The notes under the pieces were generated by a model that did no database searches, was not told the DNA's origin, and was given only the letters and a program-made list of their open reading frames with translations. A program made the position numbers and the translations under genes. From the NCBI RefSeq assembly GCF_902686445.1, contig NC_062232.1, forward strand, positions 77,393,440 through 77,457,439: 64,000 nucleotides of DNA, in the 5' to 3' direction. Source of the stretch: Sciurus carolinensis. Its lineage: Eukaryota > Chordata > Mammalia > Rodentia > Sciuridae. Below are positions 1 through 12,800 of this stretch, piece by piece (position 1 is the first letter of the stretch; each line of letters opens with the position of its first letter).

Positions 1-668
1 GATATTGTCATTTCTATCTCAAACTGCTGACTTCAATGTTCATGTGAATTTCTACCTCACTTCATTTATCTTCTCCATGGTCTCACCTAGCACTAAACCA
101 ATTTGAAACAATAATATTTAACTGCCTACTTATACAGATTATTTGCTTCATTATTCCCATTATATCTGTCCTTTGACTTTGAAAGGACCTCTAATCTACT
201 GAAACTTCTGTATTTTCCCACACATCAGCTTCCCACTTTTGCCACATAAGATTAAATTAGATTTACCCATCTGTAAGTAACTTTATTTCACTTACTCATT
301 TTTTTACTCTTTCTTCCAGTCATTCTAATCTGAAAATTGCTGGTGCTCCAATCCAGTCATTACCATTATTAAACTTCCTATGAAATTTTTTTCCAACTTG
401 CACATGCAGGCCTTCTAGTGATGGCCTAGGGATTTTCAGAGAGAAAAGAAGATCCAGATGCTATCTAGAGTCTCTTATTTCTGAGCTCAGAAAGCATTTG
501 GCTCCAGTTCTTGACTTAGTGCTTTACCTAAATGAACATCAGAGTACATTCACTAATGGAAGCAGGATGTGAAAATTCTTTCAGCACCTCAAATAAGTAT
601 AAATTTTATGGACGATTAATGGATTTAGTATCTTTATAAACAAATGTCTTTCATAAAGAACAAAATAA
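1..668. other. Unrecognised AT-rich intergenic DNA
   Basis: No open frame, RNA gene or repeat family that I can identify. The base composition is ordinary AT-rich mammalian noncoding DNA. Confidence 0.5.
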
Positions 669-756
669 GGGCCTGGGGATATAGTTCAGTTCATAGAGTG
701 CTTGCTTGTCAAGCACAAGTCCCTAGGTTCAATCCCCAGCACCGAAAAAAAAAAAA
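669..756 (+). repeat. ID SINE (tRNA-Ala-derived)
   Basis: The sequence opens with a GCCTGGGGATATAG head and has a pol III A-box-like segment. The B-box-like end GGTTCAATCCCCAGCACC is followed by a 12-A tail (745-756). This is the monomeric ID family of rodents. It has lost tRNA function: the anticodon arm is degenerate and a tail is present. Confidence 0.9.
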
Positions 757-2349
757 GAAAGAACAAAATAAATTAAGATAAATTAAGAATACTGTCAGAA
801 ACATCTTGCTATGTAGTGGGAAAGTAAGACATTAGGTAACCGATGATTTTGAATAATTGCGTTCAGATCTCCATTAGTAATGCAATGCGTTCTGTTTAAA
901 GAGCAAAAGACAAAAGTGAGCATGTGAAAATTTAGCAAGCAAATGAAACTTTTGAAGCACTGAAATTCAGAATACAGTCTTAAACTTAGAGTCATAAACT
1001 GAAAACAATAAAATCTTAAAATAAGGGTAATGAATATTGAAAACAATTTCTATTTTAGGTCAAATAATTGCTCCATTTATGCTTACTTTTATTAAAGCAA
1101 TATTTTCCAATAGCAATAATGATTATCTTAACATTTTAGTGATTTTACTGAACAACAATATTTCAGAGTGGTCATGCCATTTTTGAATACATTAATAGAA
1201 TTATTTGAATTGTGAATAGTTACTAATATTAGCAGATGTTACAAATGTTTAATGTATTAGTGTTTTGGTATATGAAATGAAAATATATTGGTGAATCCCA
1301 GGTTTCATAAAAAGGACAGATATATCAGTATCTACATCTGCAATTGTATCCATATGCATATCCATACCTATATCTATATACTATGTATAAAATGATAAAT
1401 GTGTTCATCAAGCAAGGCAAAATTGTTCCTCATAGTTTTCTAAAAAACCCTTTCATCTTCACAAAAATAAAGAACAGATCTTTTTTTAAAACTGCCAAGA
1501 AACAGTCACTACAAAAAATTCTCAAGATGTCAGAGCAAAAAAAGACTTTTAATCTCAATTTTATATGCATATTTTAGGTTCTAGGAAGAAGACAAATATA
1601 TACACTCAAAGGTAAATGACTTTTTGGCTTCTAAAATGTTGTTTTCTTAATGTTAATGTTTTAGATTAAAAATCTTGATGAGAATTGTCAAAAATTATAG
1701 TGTTTAGGCCTCTACCACTCCAGCATGTTTTTCTTCAAATTAACTTAGCTTATATTTTTTAACTTGGAAAAATATACTTTTCTTTGACAAAAATGATGTT
1801 TAGCCTTACTGTTTCTAGGCTAAGAAAAAAAAAAATAAAGAAAGGAGGCCTAAAAGTGTGTGGCGCAGTCAGAGAGGTCTGGTTTACTCTGTGAGATGGG
1901 TATTGGACCTTGAATACTTTGCTTATTATTATGCTAATATCTTGAGAATCATACATTCCTCATTTCTGACCACCTACTCACAAGCCCCAGGAACAGTGAT
2001 ATTCAAAATGGAGTGCATAATGGAATGTGTTTGGGATCTGTTTAAAAATAAAATGTCTGTGCCTTATTCCAGAAGACTGTTTCAATAGCTTTAGGTTCAA
2101 ACTCAGGAATCTCTATTAGTAACAAGGATCCCAAGTAATTCTGCTGATGATGATCCATGGTCCATGGTTTCAGATATACCAACTTTGCAGACTATGAAAA
2201 TGGGAAATATGTTCAGGTAAAAATATAGGTGGGATATTCAAGGATTTGGAGATTAAAATTAAGAACAAAATAAATCCAAACCAAATGATTAAAAAACGAA
2301 TAAACTAAAAATACTAATTTTCTGTAGGAAATGGGGTAATAATGCATAT
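757..2349. other. Unrecognised AT-rich intergenic DNA
   Basis: Only short chance open frames, none with a recognisable domain. The block holds poly-A/T runs, and I see no promoter or exon structure. Confidence 0.45.
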
Positions 2350-2530
2350 CTAGCATTGATTAAGCAGTTGCTATGTGTCGAGAAATATTCTAAGATTTTC
2401 ATATATTATTTCATTTAATCCTCACAACCTCTCTGTGAGTTTGTTTTATTAGTAATTTCACTTTATAAATGAGAAAACTGAAAACCAGACAATTTTTGTA
2501 TATTCACTAGAGATCAGACAGCAAAAGATG
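2350..2530 (+). repeat. MIR SINE fragment
   Basis: The order of landmarks matches the ancient MIR core in sense: a 'gcagttgctatgtgtcgag' type stretch, then TTTAATCCTCACAACC, then a GAGAAAACTGA block. It is strongly diverged, as expected for a pan-mammalian relic. Confidence 0.75.
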
Positions 2531-2974
2531 GAGTAAAAAAAATCTGAGAAAGGAACTTAATCATTTTATACTGTTTGGTACCCATAATTGCCTTTTCTTT
2601 GGGCTTCATGTCTTCCTCTTTGGACATAAAAAGAGATAAAATTTGTAAGGATGAAATAAGAAAGAATGTATCATTATTATAAATATGCAATGATACATAC
2701 AAAAAATTCTTAAGGTTATACTTTGTTTCTTAAAATATATTTTGAAAAGGGATTATTTATCAGTTGATTATGAATACTACACTGGAAAAATGTTAGCTTC
2801 TCCAACAGGGAAATAATGAGGATCACATGCCTCACTCTTTTCTTATCATATTAATTACCAACTTCATATAATTCATTCTTTATCGCTTCTGTCTCTACTG
2901 CTTCTTTAATTTGTTGTTCATACTTTCCATTCCTTCCATTTCTTTAATTAAATTTTTTATTACTTTTCACCTAG

Positions 2975-3140
2975 GTTTTGCTACTCAAAGTGTGGTTCTA
3001 TAAATAGCAATGTTAGCATCACCTGGGAAGTTGTTAGACATGAAGCATCTCAAGATTCACCACAAGCCTCCCGAATCTGAATCAAAGTGTTTTACAGCAG
3101 CATAATGAGATTTAAATGTATATTAAAGTTTGTAAAGCAA
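2975..3140. repeat. MER5A-like hAT-Charlie MITE fragment
   Basis: It contains TACTCAAAGTGTGGTTCTAT, then CATCACCTGGGAAGTTGTTAGA, then a 'cccgaatctgaatc' block. That is the order seen in MER5A nonautonomous DNA transposons. Old and diverged. Confidence 0.7.
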
Positions 3141-4486
3141 CTCTTTTCTCTCAACTAATCTTTGTTTCAACATATTATTATTACATAAATCACATCTATT
3201 TACTACTGTTGTTGCCACCAAAATGTAATCTTATAATCCTTAGATAACGTTATAATCTTTTACCCTTACTTCCCACTATTCTCCTTCATAATCCCTATGC
3301 TTCAGTTTAACTAACACATGTACCATACTTTGTTCACCTTCATGCCTTTATTCATACTTTTTCCTTTATCTGCAGTGCCTTTATTCTTCATGTTCATGTA
3401 TGCCAATCCCAAAGACTTAGTACATAACACCATCTTCTGCATTAAATAAAAAATTCACACATAAAGCTATTATAGAGACTTATAATTTTTACCTTATAAG
3501 AAATCCTCTTATTTTAGATGCACAAGAGGATAACACTACTCCCTACAATTGGACAGGGTTCTGTGACTTGCTGTGGTTTAGACTTTCAGATAGCATTTAA
3601 TTCCTGGTATAAGATCCTCTAGTACTCATGGAATAGGACACGTGTTGAGGTGATAGAACTGCAAGATCAAAGCATCTAGATTTCTGAATTGCCCTAGAAA
3701 ATTACTCAGATCCACAATGTATTTTTCATAAATATATGCTAAGCTGCTGAGGTTGTTTCTTACCACATCTTAGCACATCATAGTGTATTCTGACTAAGCA
3801 AGAGACCTTTCAAGATAAAGTTTTAGATGAGTTTGGTGGCTAAGCAATGGAAGGTTGAATTTAAAACATATTGAGGAAGAAGTAATGAGTTGCTAAATAA
3901 CATATAATAATTGTATAACAAGGACTTAAAGGCTGCTTTTCATAAAAACACTGGCTATTTGGGTCTGCAAATGTCCAAATGGGTAACTAAAAGCAGAATA
4001 AAATCTTGGCATATTTGCTTCCATTTTGTATCTGTCTCCTTTGCTCTGAGTCATTCTCTCCTACAGTCACTTTGGATCCCTAGAACAACATGTCTGACCA
4101 ACAAATATCTTGTGATGACTCAAAAGTATTCCCCAGACAACAGAAACTTTCTTAGTGCCATCCACGAGGTCCTGCCTGGTCAAGCTTGAGATAATGATCA
4201 ACCAGACCACAGTTTGATCAAGACTGCTTGACTCTGCATGATTCTGGCCTCTCTTATCTATACTCAGGAAGCTCATGTCAGTAAGCCCAGAGACAGGTCT
4301 GAGAATGCTGGTCCTCTGGTCTTCCTGGTCCTTTGGTCTTCCTGGTATAGCAATATTAATTAAGACTCCTTTCCTGGTTTTCACCATTACTTTTTCTATT
4401 TGGTTTTTGGGGCAATTGGCTAGACCTCATTTGAACCTCCAGAGTCAAGCCTCTGGCTTAGGACTCCAGTAATTTTTAATGAAGAA
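3141..4486. other. Mostly unrecognised; possible old LTR remnant at its right end
   Basis: No gene is seen. From about 3990 to 4470 the sequence is less AT-rich. It has an 18-bp-scale tandem duplication (around 4309-4343, TGGTCCTYTGGTCTTCC) and looks LTR-like, but I found no termini or target duplication. Three overlapping open frames of 65-106 codons here lack recognisable motifs and I treat them as chance. Confidence 0.3.
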
Positions 4487-4498
4487 AAGTGAGGAATG

Positions 4499-4541
<43 letters not shown>

Positions 4542-4608
4542 TATAAATATAATAATATATATTATATATAATATATTATGTGTATTTTTATGTTTACATT
4601 CCTCACTT
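4487..4608. repeat. AT-rich palindrome with perfect 16-bp arms
   Basis: The left arm AAGTGAGGAATGTAAA (4487-4502) is matched by its exact reverse complement TTTACATTCCTCACTT (4593-4608). The 90 bp between them is almost pure A/T, including a long (TA)n run at about 4503-4537, and is itself largely self-complementary. The whole block could extrude as a cruciform. Confidence 0.9.
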
Positions 4609-4754
4609 ATATATATAAATATTACAAAGGGCTGGATGACAGTAAAGTTAAAAATAATATAAAAGTAGGTGGATCGTTTTCAAAATAAGATAAGCATGTT
4701 AGAATGTGAAGTATAATTTAAAATTAAACAAATTAAAGTGATCAAGTATGTGTG

Positions 4755-5208
4755 TGTTGAAAAGATAGAAAAAGCTTGCACCTGTGTAAACATGAGGCTC
4801 TTCCCAAACTGCCCTTAACCCCTCATAAAAGCCGAAAAGAATTTTCATCTCATCTCTTATCTTATCTGTAAAGGCCAGGTAGCTGACCCAAAAGCAAACT
4901 TTGCTGGCACAAAAAGCAAACTTAAAGATAATGACAACCCTCCACTCAGAGGTCAGGGAGACACAGAACTTAAACTAACATGCTTTGTATACAATTTTGT
5001 ATGTTAACCAATTAAAAAGAACACTGTAAAACTGCTTGCCTTTCATTATAAAAACCCTGCTAAACAAGGGCTCGGGGCCTCTTAGCGTCACCGGTTACCG
5101 AGTGCGCCGAGGACCAGGCTCAAGCTTGCTAATAAATGACTCTTTGTTGCTTGCATTGATCGTGGTCTCTGGTGGTCTTTGTGGGGTCTCAAGCCGCTGG
5201 GCACAACA
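4755..5208 (+). mobile_element. Solo LTR (class I-like ERV), 454 bp
   Basis: The termini are TGTTG...CAACA, a perfect 5-bp inverted repeat, flanked by GTGTG on both sides (4750-4754 and 5209-5213). A TATAAAA-like box (about 5048) and an AATAAA signal (about 5132) in GCTAATAAATGACTC give the usual U3-R-U5 order on the plus strand. The right flank is a GT repeat, so the target duplication could be partly fortuitous. No internal retroviral sequence follows. Confidence 0.7.
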
Positions 5209-5213
5209 GTGTG

Positions 5214-6029
5214 TGTGTGTGTATTGGTAACTGTATTTAATGATGTATTGCAGATTTGAAAATTGTTAAGAGTAGACTTTAAGTATTTTTATTGTTAGGT
5301 GCATAGCCATGATCAGGTGGGTAGAGGGAACGAACAAAGAAGGATAGACATTAGGCCTATGCACCAAGAAAAATTCAGGAGTTATAAAACTGGAAGAGTG
5401 GGGAACCTTAGCTGAGCAGGCAAGCGTTTGGAAATGAGAGCTGGAATGCCCAACCTTCCCCAAGCTGTAGAGAATTGTAATCTCTTGAGAATTATTACTT
5501 AAAATTCTGGAGACCCTAACTAAAACAGATAAGTACCAGAGGAGTGAGGTCTGGTACATTAAGACTCCCTCCTCCTCCACCATCAGCTAAATCTAACTGT
5601 AAACCCTCAAGGGGTTCTATGGTTTCCAGAAAAATGTCATCATTATCTCTTGCAAACAAGTTACTGGAATGCTTCCTTTTTATCAAAACTATGCCAAAAC
5701 CACCCTGTCAACCAGAATATCAAGACCCTAACAAAGAAAGCTTGGTGAGGGCTATCCAAAAGGTAATAAACCAATTAAGAGGGAACAAGGAAATTGAGGC
5801 AAGAACAAAGGACTCAGTTTTCTCAAAAACTCCAGTCCTGTGAGTACCACACCATGCTCTCTCCTGGTCTATCCATGCAGTCCGTATGCTGTATGTTACC
5901 CTCAGTTCTCACTCTCTCCATTAAACTTTTGATTACTATTCTGTTTCCCTGGAATTCTTTTCAGTAACAAAAACTGGCACCCAAGGATTGTGGTGACTGC
6001 ACTGGCTCAGCCTGGAAGGCCCCCAGCCC
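5214..6029. other. Unrecognised; weak LTR/primer-site resemblance near 5880-6000
   Basis: There is no domain-bearing open frame. The stretch around 5920-6000 has CCATTAAACT, then a pyrimidine-rich U5-like part, AGTAACA and a TGGCACCCAAGG sequence. This could be a decayed LTR end with a primer binding site, but I cannot define its borders. Confidence 0.25.
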
Positions 6030-6165
6030 TTGTAACATTATCATAAAAATAAGTATGTGAGCAATGTACATGTTAGATATGTATACACATATCGAAACAT
6101 CATGTTGTACCCCATAAATAAAAATAATTTTTTCAATTAAAAATAAAATAAATATGTATTTACTG
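6030..6165 (+). mobile_element. Old L1 3' end fragment
   Basis: It contains ATCATGTTGTACCCCATAAA and a TTTTTCAATTAAAAATAAAA tail, matching the terminal part of ancient L1M/L1MA 3' UTRs in sense. Confidence 0.65.
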
Positions 6166-7544
6166 ACTTAATTTTTTTCCTGAATGTCAGTGTAATATTG
6201 AAAATGAAGTTTTGAGATTAGACTTGATTCCCCACTTCATTAATTTCCTCTGGGTTTTTGTCTCACAAATTTTGAAGAAAAAAAACCATGGGCAATCACA
6301 GAAGGGAAGAGTAAATGCAGTAGGATTTATTTAAGCAAGAAGAGATAGAACTAGAACTGCCATACAGAAGAGGGCCTGAGAACAGAAAAACCCATTTTGG
6401 CATCCTAGCTTAGGAGTTTATATGTAGTTCTGGGTAGAGCATGGAGCAAAATGTATGTAAAATAGACATTGAAAAAGTATCAGGGCTATGGTCTTCCTAT
6501 AATTTCCATCCCAGTTCACCCCCACCTTCCAGTTTCCACCTGAGGCAAAGGAGTTGGCTGAGGTGTTACCACAGGTGAGCCTTAAGATCTTTGACATTTG
6601 AAATAGGCCTGATGGTGCCCATTTATATGCCTACCGGTTAGCCTCCAGGTATGATTCTTGTGTTTTAATAAGACTGACCATTGATAATCTTATTCAACAT
6701 GGAGTATATGTAGTTAAAAAATTTAAAAAAGAATGAATTTCAAAAAGTTACCTGAAAGGTACAGTTTTTGGGAATCACTGGTGTTTTCTTTCAAAGTTAA
6801 CATATACTTGGAGGGAAATTTTAAACTTACTCTTTCCCCTTGAAGATTGGATCAGATAAGTCTATGAAATAAACCAAATATATGCAGATTAATGGAGAAA
6901 AATATAAAAAACTTATTAATGTTCAGAAACATGACAATCATTCATGAAGTATTAGATACCTATAAGCACACAATAATTGTATAACATTTTCTGTTACATA
7001 AAGGAAATAGAAATTATATTGAGGTTTCTCGGTGGGGGAGGAAGTGGCAACAAGCTGCGAAAGTTCAAAGACAGGAATGCAAGGACAAACAAAGATTGTC
7101 TTACGCATATAAAATCTCTCCCATAGCAGCCCACAAAACACCTGGCAGCCTGCAGAAATATCTGTCTGAGCCAGGTGTGACCTCTAATCTCTTTCTTCCT
7201 GTGATAGAATTTTTCCTGCAAGATGAGGAGGAACTCAGGAGAAAAAACCTGTTTGCATCTGCTGTTTACTTCACTAATGTAGATTAATGTAAATTTCATT
7301 TTACAAAAAGGCAGCTTTTCAGAGCTACTTGACTATAGTTTTCTTTTCTTCTTTTTTTCAACAGAATAACCATGCATCGTTATGAGTTACAGTGTGATGC
7401 TTTGGTACATATTGTGGATTGATCGACTCACGATATTTAGGTTGTCCATCTTAAACATTTATCACTTTTGGTGATGAGAACATTTTCTGAACAATCATCT
7501 CAAAACATGCCAAAGAAGTCAAAGAAAAACATTTTGTGGTGACA
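6166..7544. other. Unrecognised intergenic DNA
   Basis: I see no gene or assignable repeat. A TTTATTTAAGCAAGAAGAGA stretch near 6330 could be an antisense LTR polyadenylation region, but that is only a resemblance. Confidence 0.3.
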
Positions 7545-7820
7545 TATTCTAGGGTCCCATACAATCATGATACCACCCAGAAATCTCATTCCTGAGTATT
7601 TACCCAAAGGATATGAAAATTTATGTTCACAAAACACCTAAATGCAAATATTTCTAGTAGTATTATTCACAATCTGCAAAAACTGGAAATGAACCAAATA
7701 TTTTTCATCTGGGTAGTGTTTAAAACTACCATACAGCTATAACATAAAATATCACTCAACAATAAAAAGGAATGAACACACACACATTTATATATAAATA
7801 AGTAAGCATTACCTTTACAC
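7545..7820 (+). mobile_element. Old L1 ORF2 3' fragment
   Basis: It carries the ORF2 C-terminal series (an ATCTCATTCCTGAGTATTTA block, then AATATCACTCAACAATAAAA) in sense, with heavy divergence and no open frame. Confidence 0.65.
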
Positions 7821-7954
7821 CAACTAAAAATATGCTTTTCCTTTTATTTCCACTTACTCTAACATGAAGAATTATGTTAGGATTCAAAGGTAAATTACTA
7901 TTTATCAAACACCAACATTAAATACAGAAATACTGTCTAAAAGTAGAGTGATTG

Positions 7955-9130
7955 GAGACACCAAAAACATACAGAAAAGATAGCCTCTTCAACAAATGTA
8001 CTGGGAAAACTGAAAATCCATATGTAGCAAAATGAAATTAAACCTCTGTTTCTCACTCGGCAAAAAAAATTAAACTCAAAGTGGATCAAAGACTTAGAGA
8101 GTCTGCACCTAATAGAAGAAAAAGTAGGCCCAAATCTTCATCATGCCATCTTGGGACCTGACTTCCTTAACAAGACTCCTAAAGCATGATAAGTAAAATC
8201 AATAATCAATAAATGGAATGGATTCAAACTAAAAAGCTTCTTCTCAGTAAAGGAAGAGAGCCTACAGAATGGGAAAAAATCTTTATCACATGCACCTCAG
8301 AAACAGCACTAATCTCCAGAATATATAAAGAACTCAAAATACTCAACACCAAAAAAACGAATAATGAATAAATGGGCTAAGGAGCTGAACAGACACTCCA
8401 CAGAAGAAGAAATACAATTGATCAACAAATATATGGAAAAATGTTCATCATCTCTAGCAATTGCAGAAATGCAAATCAAAACTACTCTAAGATTTCATAT
8501 CACTCCAGTCAGAATGGCAATTATCAAGAATACAAACAATAATGAGTGTTGCCAAGAATGTGGGGGAAAAGGTACACTCATACATTGCTGGTGGGACTGC
8601 AATTTGGTGCAACATTTATGGAAAGCAGTATGGACATTCCTCAGAAAATTTGTAATGGAACCACCATTTGACCCAGCTATCCCACTCCTTGGTTTATATC
8701 CAAAGGTCTTAAAATCAGTGTACTACAGTGATGCAGCCATATCAATGTTTATAGCAACTCAATTCATAAGAACTAAATTGTAGAATCAACCTAGATGTCC
8801 TTCAACAGATGAATGGATAAAGAAATTATGGTATATATACACAATGGAATATTACTCAGCCTTAAAGAAGAATGAAATTATGACATTTGCAGGTAAATGG
8901 ATGCTAAGCGAAATAAGTCAATCCCCAAATACCAAAGGCCCAATGTTTTCTCTGATAAGAGAACATTGATCCATAATGGGGGGGGGCATGCATAGAAAAG
9001 AATAAAGGAACTTCATTGTGCAGGGGAGTGAGGGAGGGGTGGGGTGGTGGGGATGGGAAGGACAGTAGTTGAGACAGATATTATTACCCTATATACATGT
9101 GTGACTACACTACTGGTGTGATTCTCCAGG
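7955..9130 (+). mobile_element. 5'-truncated L1, ORF2 C-terminus plus 3' UTR
   Basis: Sense L1 sequence starts in the ORF2 connection region (AAAAGATAGCCTCTTCAAC, near 7975) and continues through the Cys-rich C-terminus. It ends in a purine/G-rich 3' UTR (about 8960-9060) and a TATTACCCTATATACATG segment. It is the same family as the 20.5-26.5 kb element but more diverged. There is no clear poly-A tail at the right end. Confidence 0.85.
8364..8783 (+). pseudogene. L1 ORF2 C-terminal remnant
   Basis: A 139-codon open stretch corresponds to the end of L1 ORF2 (endonuclease/reverse transcriptase protein). The Cys-rich motif is readable at roughly residues 54-74 (a C-x3-C-G then H-C-W-W-D-C pattern, where the intact family has W-W-x-C). 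The [13 protein letters not shown] stretch typical of rodent L1 follows. It ends at an early stop (TAG at 8781) and continues as L1 in the same frame for a short way. It lacks the endonuclease and catalytic palm, so it cannot be functional alone. Confidence 0.85.
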
Positions 9131-9400
9131 GAAACATCAGATAGTAATAAATTTGGAGAGAGCATTGTTTCCTTTTCATTCTCTGCTTAGAGGAGGTCCA
9201 GTCTCTCTTGAGAGTTCTCTTTGCTTAAGCCTCACTTTGCTTTTACTTTACTTTCACCTCACTTTCACTTATAATAAGATTCTCTTGCATGGCTTTTGAT
9301 GTCTGACTTTAAATTTTATTACATTAGAACACAACAACCAAGATTTGGAGTTTCAGCTTCTGGTTTCCTGTGACAGGAGGATACAGAAAGAGATGAGCAG
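9131..9400 (+). mobile_element. Possible ERV LTR fragment (R-U5 part)
   Basis: A pyrimidine-rich block is followed by ATGTCTGACTTTAAATTTTA and AACACAACAACCAAGATTTGG. It resembles the U5 ends of the LTR-like blocks ending near 16460 and 49475 (GTCTGGCTTAACATTTTC, then GTAACAC). No 5' border or target duplication was found. Confidence 0.35.
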
Positions 9401-9849
9401 TGAGACCATGAGGTTAAGGGAATAATTCTTTAAAATGTGTCTACCATGCTGACCCCAAAATGCTTCCACGTTTTACAAATTTGTTCTATTTAGCTATACA
9501 TGACAGCAGAATGCATTTCAATTTATTGTACACAAATGGAGTACAACTTTTCATTTCTCTGGTTGTACACGTTGTAGAGCCACACCATTCCTGCAATCTT
9601 ACATGTATGTAGAGTAATGATATACGTCTTATTCCATGGTCTTTCCAATACCCTAACCCCTCCCCTCCCCTCATTTCCCTCTGACCAATTCAAAGTTCCT
9701 TCAATCTTCCTTCTCCCCTCTCCCCATTATGTATCAGCATCCACTTATCAGAAAAAACATTTGGACTTTGGTTTATTGGGATTGGCATACCTTGCTTAGC
9801 GTGATATTCTCCAGCTCCATCCATTTACCTGCAAATGCCATCATTTTAT

Positions 9850-12800
9850 CTTTTTAAGATTGAGTAATATTCCATTATGTATATATGCCACATTTCTTTA
9901 TCCATTCATCTGTTGAAGGGCATCTAGGTTGATTCCACAATTTAGCTATTGCAAATTGAGTTGCTATAAACATTGATATGGCTGAGTCACTATAGTATGC
10001 TGATTTTAACTCCTTTGGGTATAAACCAAGGAATGGGATAGCTGGGTCAAATGGTGGTTTCATTCCAAGTTTTCCAAGGAATCTCCATACCACTTTCCAA
10101 AGGGGCTGCACCAATTTGCATTCCCACCAGCAATGTATAGGTGTACCTTCTTCCCCACATTCTCACCAACATATATTATTGATTGTATTCTTGATGATTG
10201 CCATTCTAATTGGAGTGAGATGAAATCTTAGCGTAGTTTTGATTTGCATTTCTCTAATTACTAGAGATGTTGAACAATTTTTCATGTATTTGTTGAATGA
10301 CTATAATCTTCTGTGAACTGTCTGCTTAGATCCTTAGCCTACTTATTGATTGAGTTCTTTTATTTTTGGTGTAAAGTTTTTAGATGTCTATAAATTCTGG
10401 AGATTAGTGCTATATCTGAAGTGTGTGTTGAAAAGATTTTCTCCCACTCTGTAGGCTCTCTCTTCACATATGGACTATTTCCTTTGCTGAGAAAAATCTT
10501 TTTAGTTGAATCCATCCCATTTATTGATTCTTGCTTTGATTTCTGTGCTCTGGGAGTCTTGTTAAGGAAGTCTGGTCCTAAGCCGACATGATGAAGATTC
10601 GGACCTACTTTGTCTTCTATTAGGTGCAGGGTCTCTGGTCTAATTCCTGTCTTTGGTCCATTTTAAGTTGAGTTTTGTGCAGGGTGAGAGATATAGGTTA
10701 ATTTCATTTTACTGCATATGGATTTCCAGTTTTGCTAGCACCATTTGTTGAACAGGCTATCTTTTCTCCATTGTATATTTTTGGCTCCTTTGTCTATTAT
10801 GAGGTGACTGCATTTATGTGGGTTCATCTCTGTGTCTTCTATTCTGTACCATTTTTATGCCTATTTTGGTGCCAATACCATGCTGTTTTTGTTACTATTG
10901 CTCTGTAGTATAGTTTAATGTCTGGTATTGTGATACCTCCTGTTTAACTTTTTCTACTCAGGATTGTTTTGGCTTCCAGATGAAGTTCATGATTACTTTC
11001 TCTATTTCTATGAGGAAAGTCATTGGGATTTTAATTGAAATTGTATTGAATCTGTATAGTGCTTTTGGTAGAATGGCCATTTTGACAATATTAATTCTGT
11101 CTACCTGAGAACATGGGAGATCTTTCTATCTTCTAAGGTTTTCTTTAATTTCTTTCTTTAGTGTTCTGTAGTTTTCATTTTGGAAGTCTTTCACCTCTTT
11201 TGTTAGATTGATTCCCAAGTATTTTATTTTTTTGAGGCTATTGTGAATGGGATGGTTTTCCTAATTTCTCTTTCAGAAGATTCATCACTTATGAATAAAA
11301 ATGCATTAGATTTGTGAGTATTGATTTTACATTCTGCTATTTTGCTGAATTTATTTGTTAGTTCTAGAAGTTTTTTGGTGGAATTTTTGAATTCTCTAAA
11401 TATAGAATCATGTCATCAGCAAATAGTGATAGTTTGAGTTCTTCTTTTTCTATTCATATTCCTTTAATTTCTTTCATCTGTCTAATTGCTATGGCTAGAG
11501 TTTCAAGGACAATGTTAAATAGAAGTGGTGAAAGAAGGCATTCCTGTCTTGTTCCCGTTTTTAGAGGGAATGCTTTCAGTTTTTCTCCATTTAGAATGAT
11601 GTTGGTCTCAAGTTTGGCATAAATAGCTTTTACAATGCTGAAGTATGTTTCTACTATTCCTATTTTTCTAGTGTTTTGATCATGAAGAGGTGCTGTATTT
11701 GATCAAATGCATTTTCTGCATCTATTGAAATGATCATATGATTCTTAACTTTATGCCTATTGATGTGATGAATTACATTTATTGATTTCTAGATATTGAA
11801 CCAGCCTTGTATCCCTGGGATAAACCCCACTTGATCATGGTGCACTATCTTTTTAATATGTTTTGATATGCAATTTGCCAGAAGTTTGTTAAGGATTTTG
11901 GTATCTATGTTCATCAGGGATATTGGTCTAAAGTTTTCTTTCCTTGATGCATCTTTGCTTTTGGTATCAGAGTGATACTACCTTCATAGAATGAGTTTGG
12001 AAGGGTTCCCTCCTTTTCTATTTCCTGGAATACTTTGAGGAGTATTGATATTAGTTCTTCTTTGAAGGTGTTGTAGAATTTGACTTAGAATCCATCTGGT
12101 CCTGGGCTTTTCTTAGTTGGTAGGCTTTTGATGTCTTCTTCTATATTGGTGGTTGAAATTGATCTGTTTAAATTGTGTATGTCCTCCTGATTCAGTTTGG
12201 GTGGATCATGTGTCTTTAGAAATTTGTTGATGTCTTTGAGACTTTCTGTTTTTCTCAAGCATAGATTTTCAAAACAGCTTCTAATTATCTTCTCTATTTT
12301 GATAGTGTCCATCATGATATCTCCTTTTTCATTGTGAATTTTAGTAGTTTGGGTTTACTTTGCCTTCTTTTTGTTAGTGTGGATAAGGGTTTATCAATTT
12401 TGTTTATTTTTTCAAAAGAACAACTTTTTGTCAGTGTTTTCAATTGTTTCTTTTATTTCAATTTCTTTGATTTTAGCTCTGGCTTTATTTCCTGGCTTCT
12501 GGTGCTTTGGGTGTTCATCTGTTCTTTTTCTAGGACTTTGAGATACAATGTTAGGTTATTTATTTGTTGACTTTTTATTCTTTTAATGAATGAACTCAAT
12601 GCAATGAACTTTCTTCTCAGTACTGCCTTCATATTGTCCCAGAGATTTTGATATGTCATATTGGTATTCTCATTTACTTCTATGAATTTTTTTTATTTCC
12701 ACCCTGATGGTTCTGTTATCCACATGCCATTCAATAGCGTATTATTTAGTCTCCAGGTATTGGAGTAGTTTCTATTTTTTATGTTATCACTGATTTCTAA

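Noticed and set aside
4067..4387. 106-codon minus-strand frame
   Set aside because: No domain, overlapped by plus-strand frames, in a region with a small tandem duplication. Chance is more likely.
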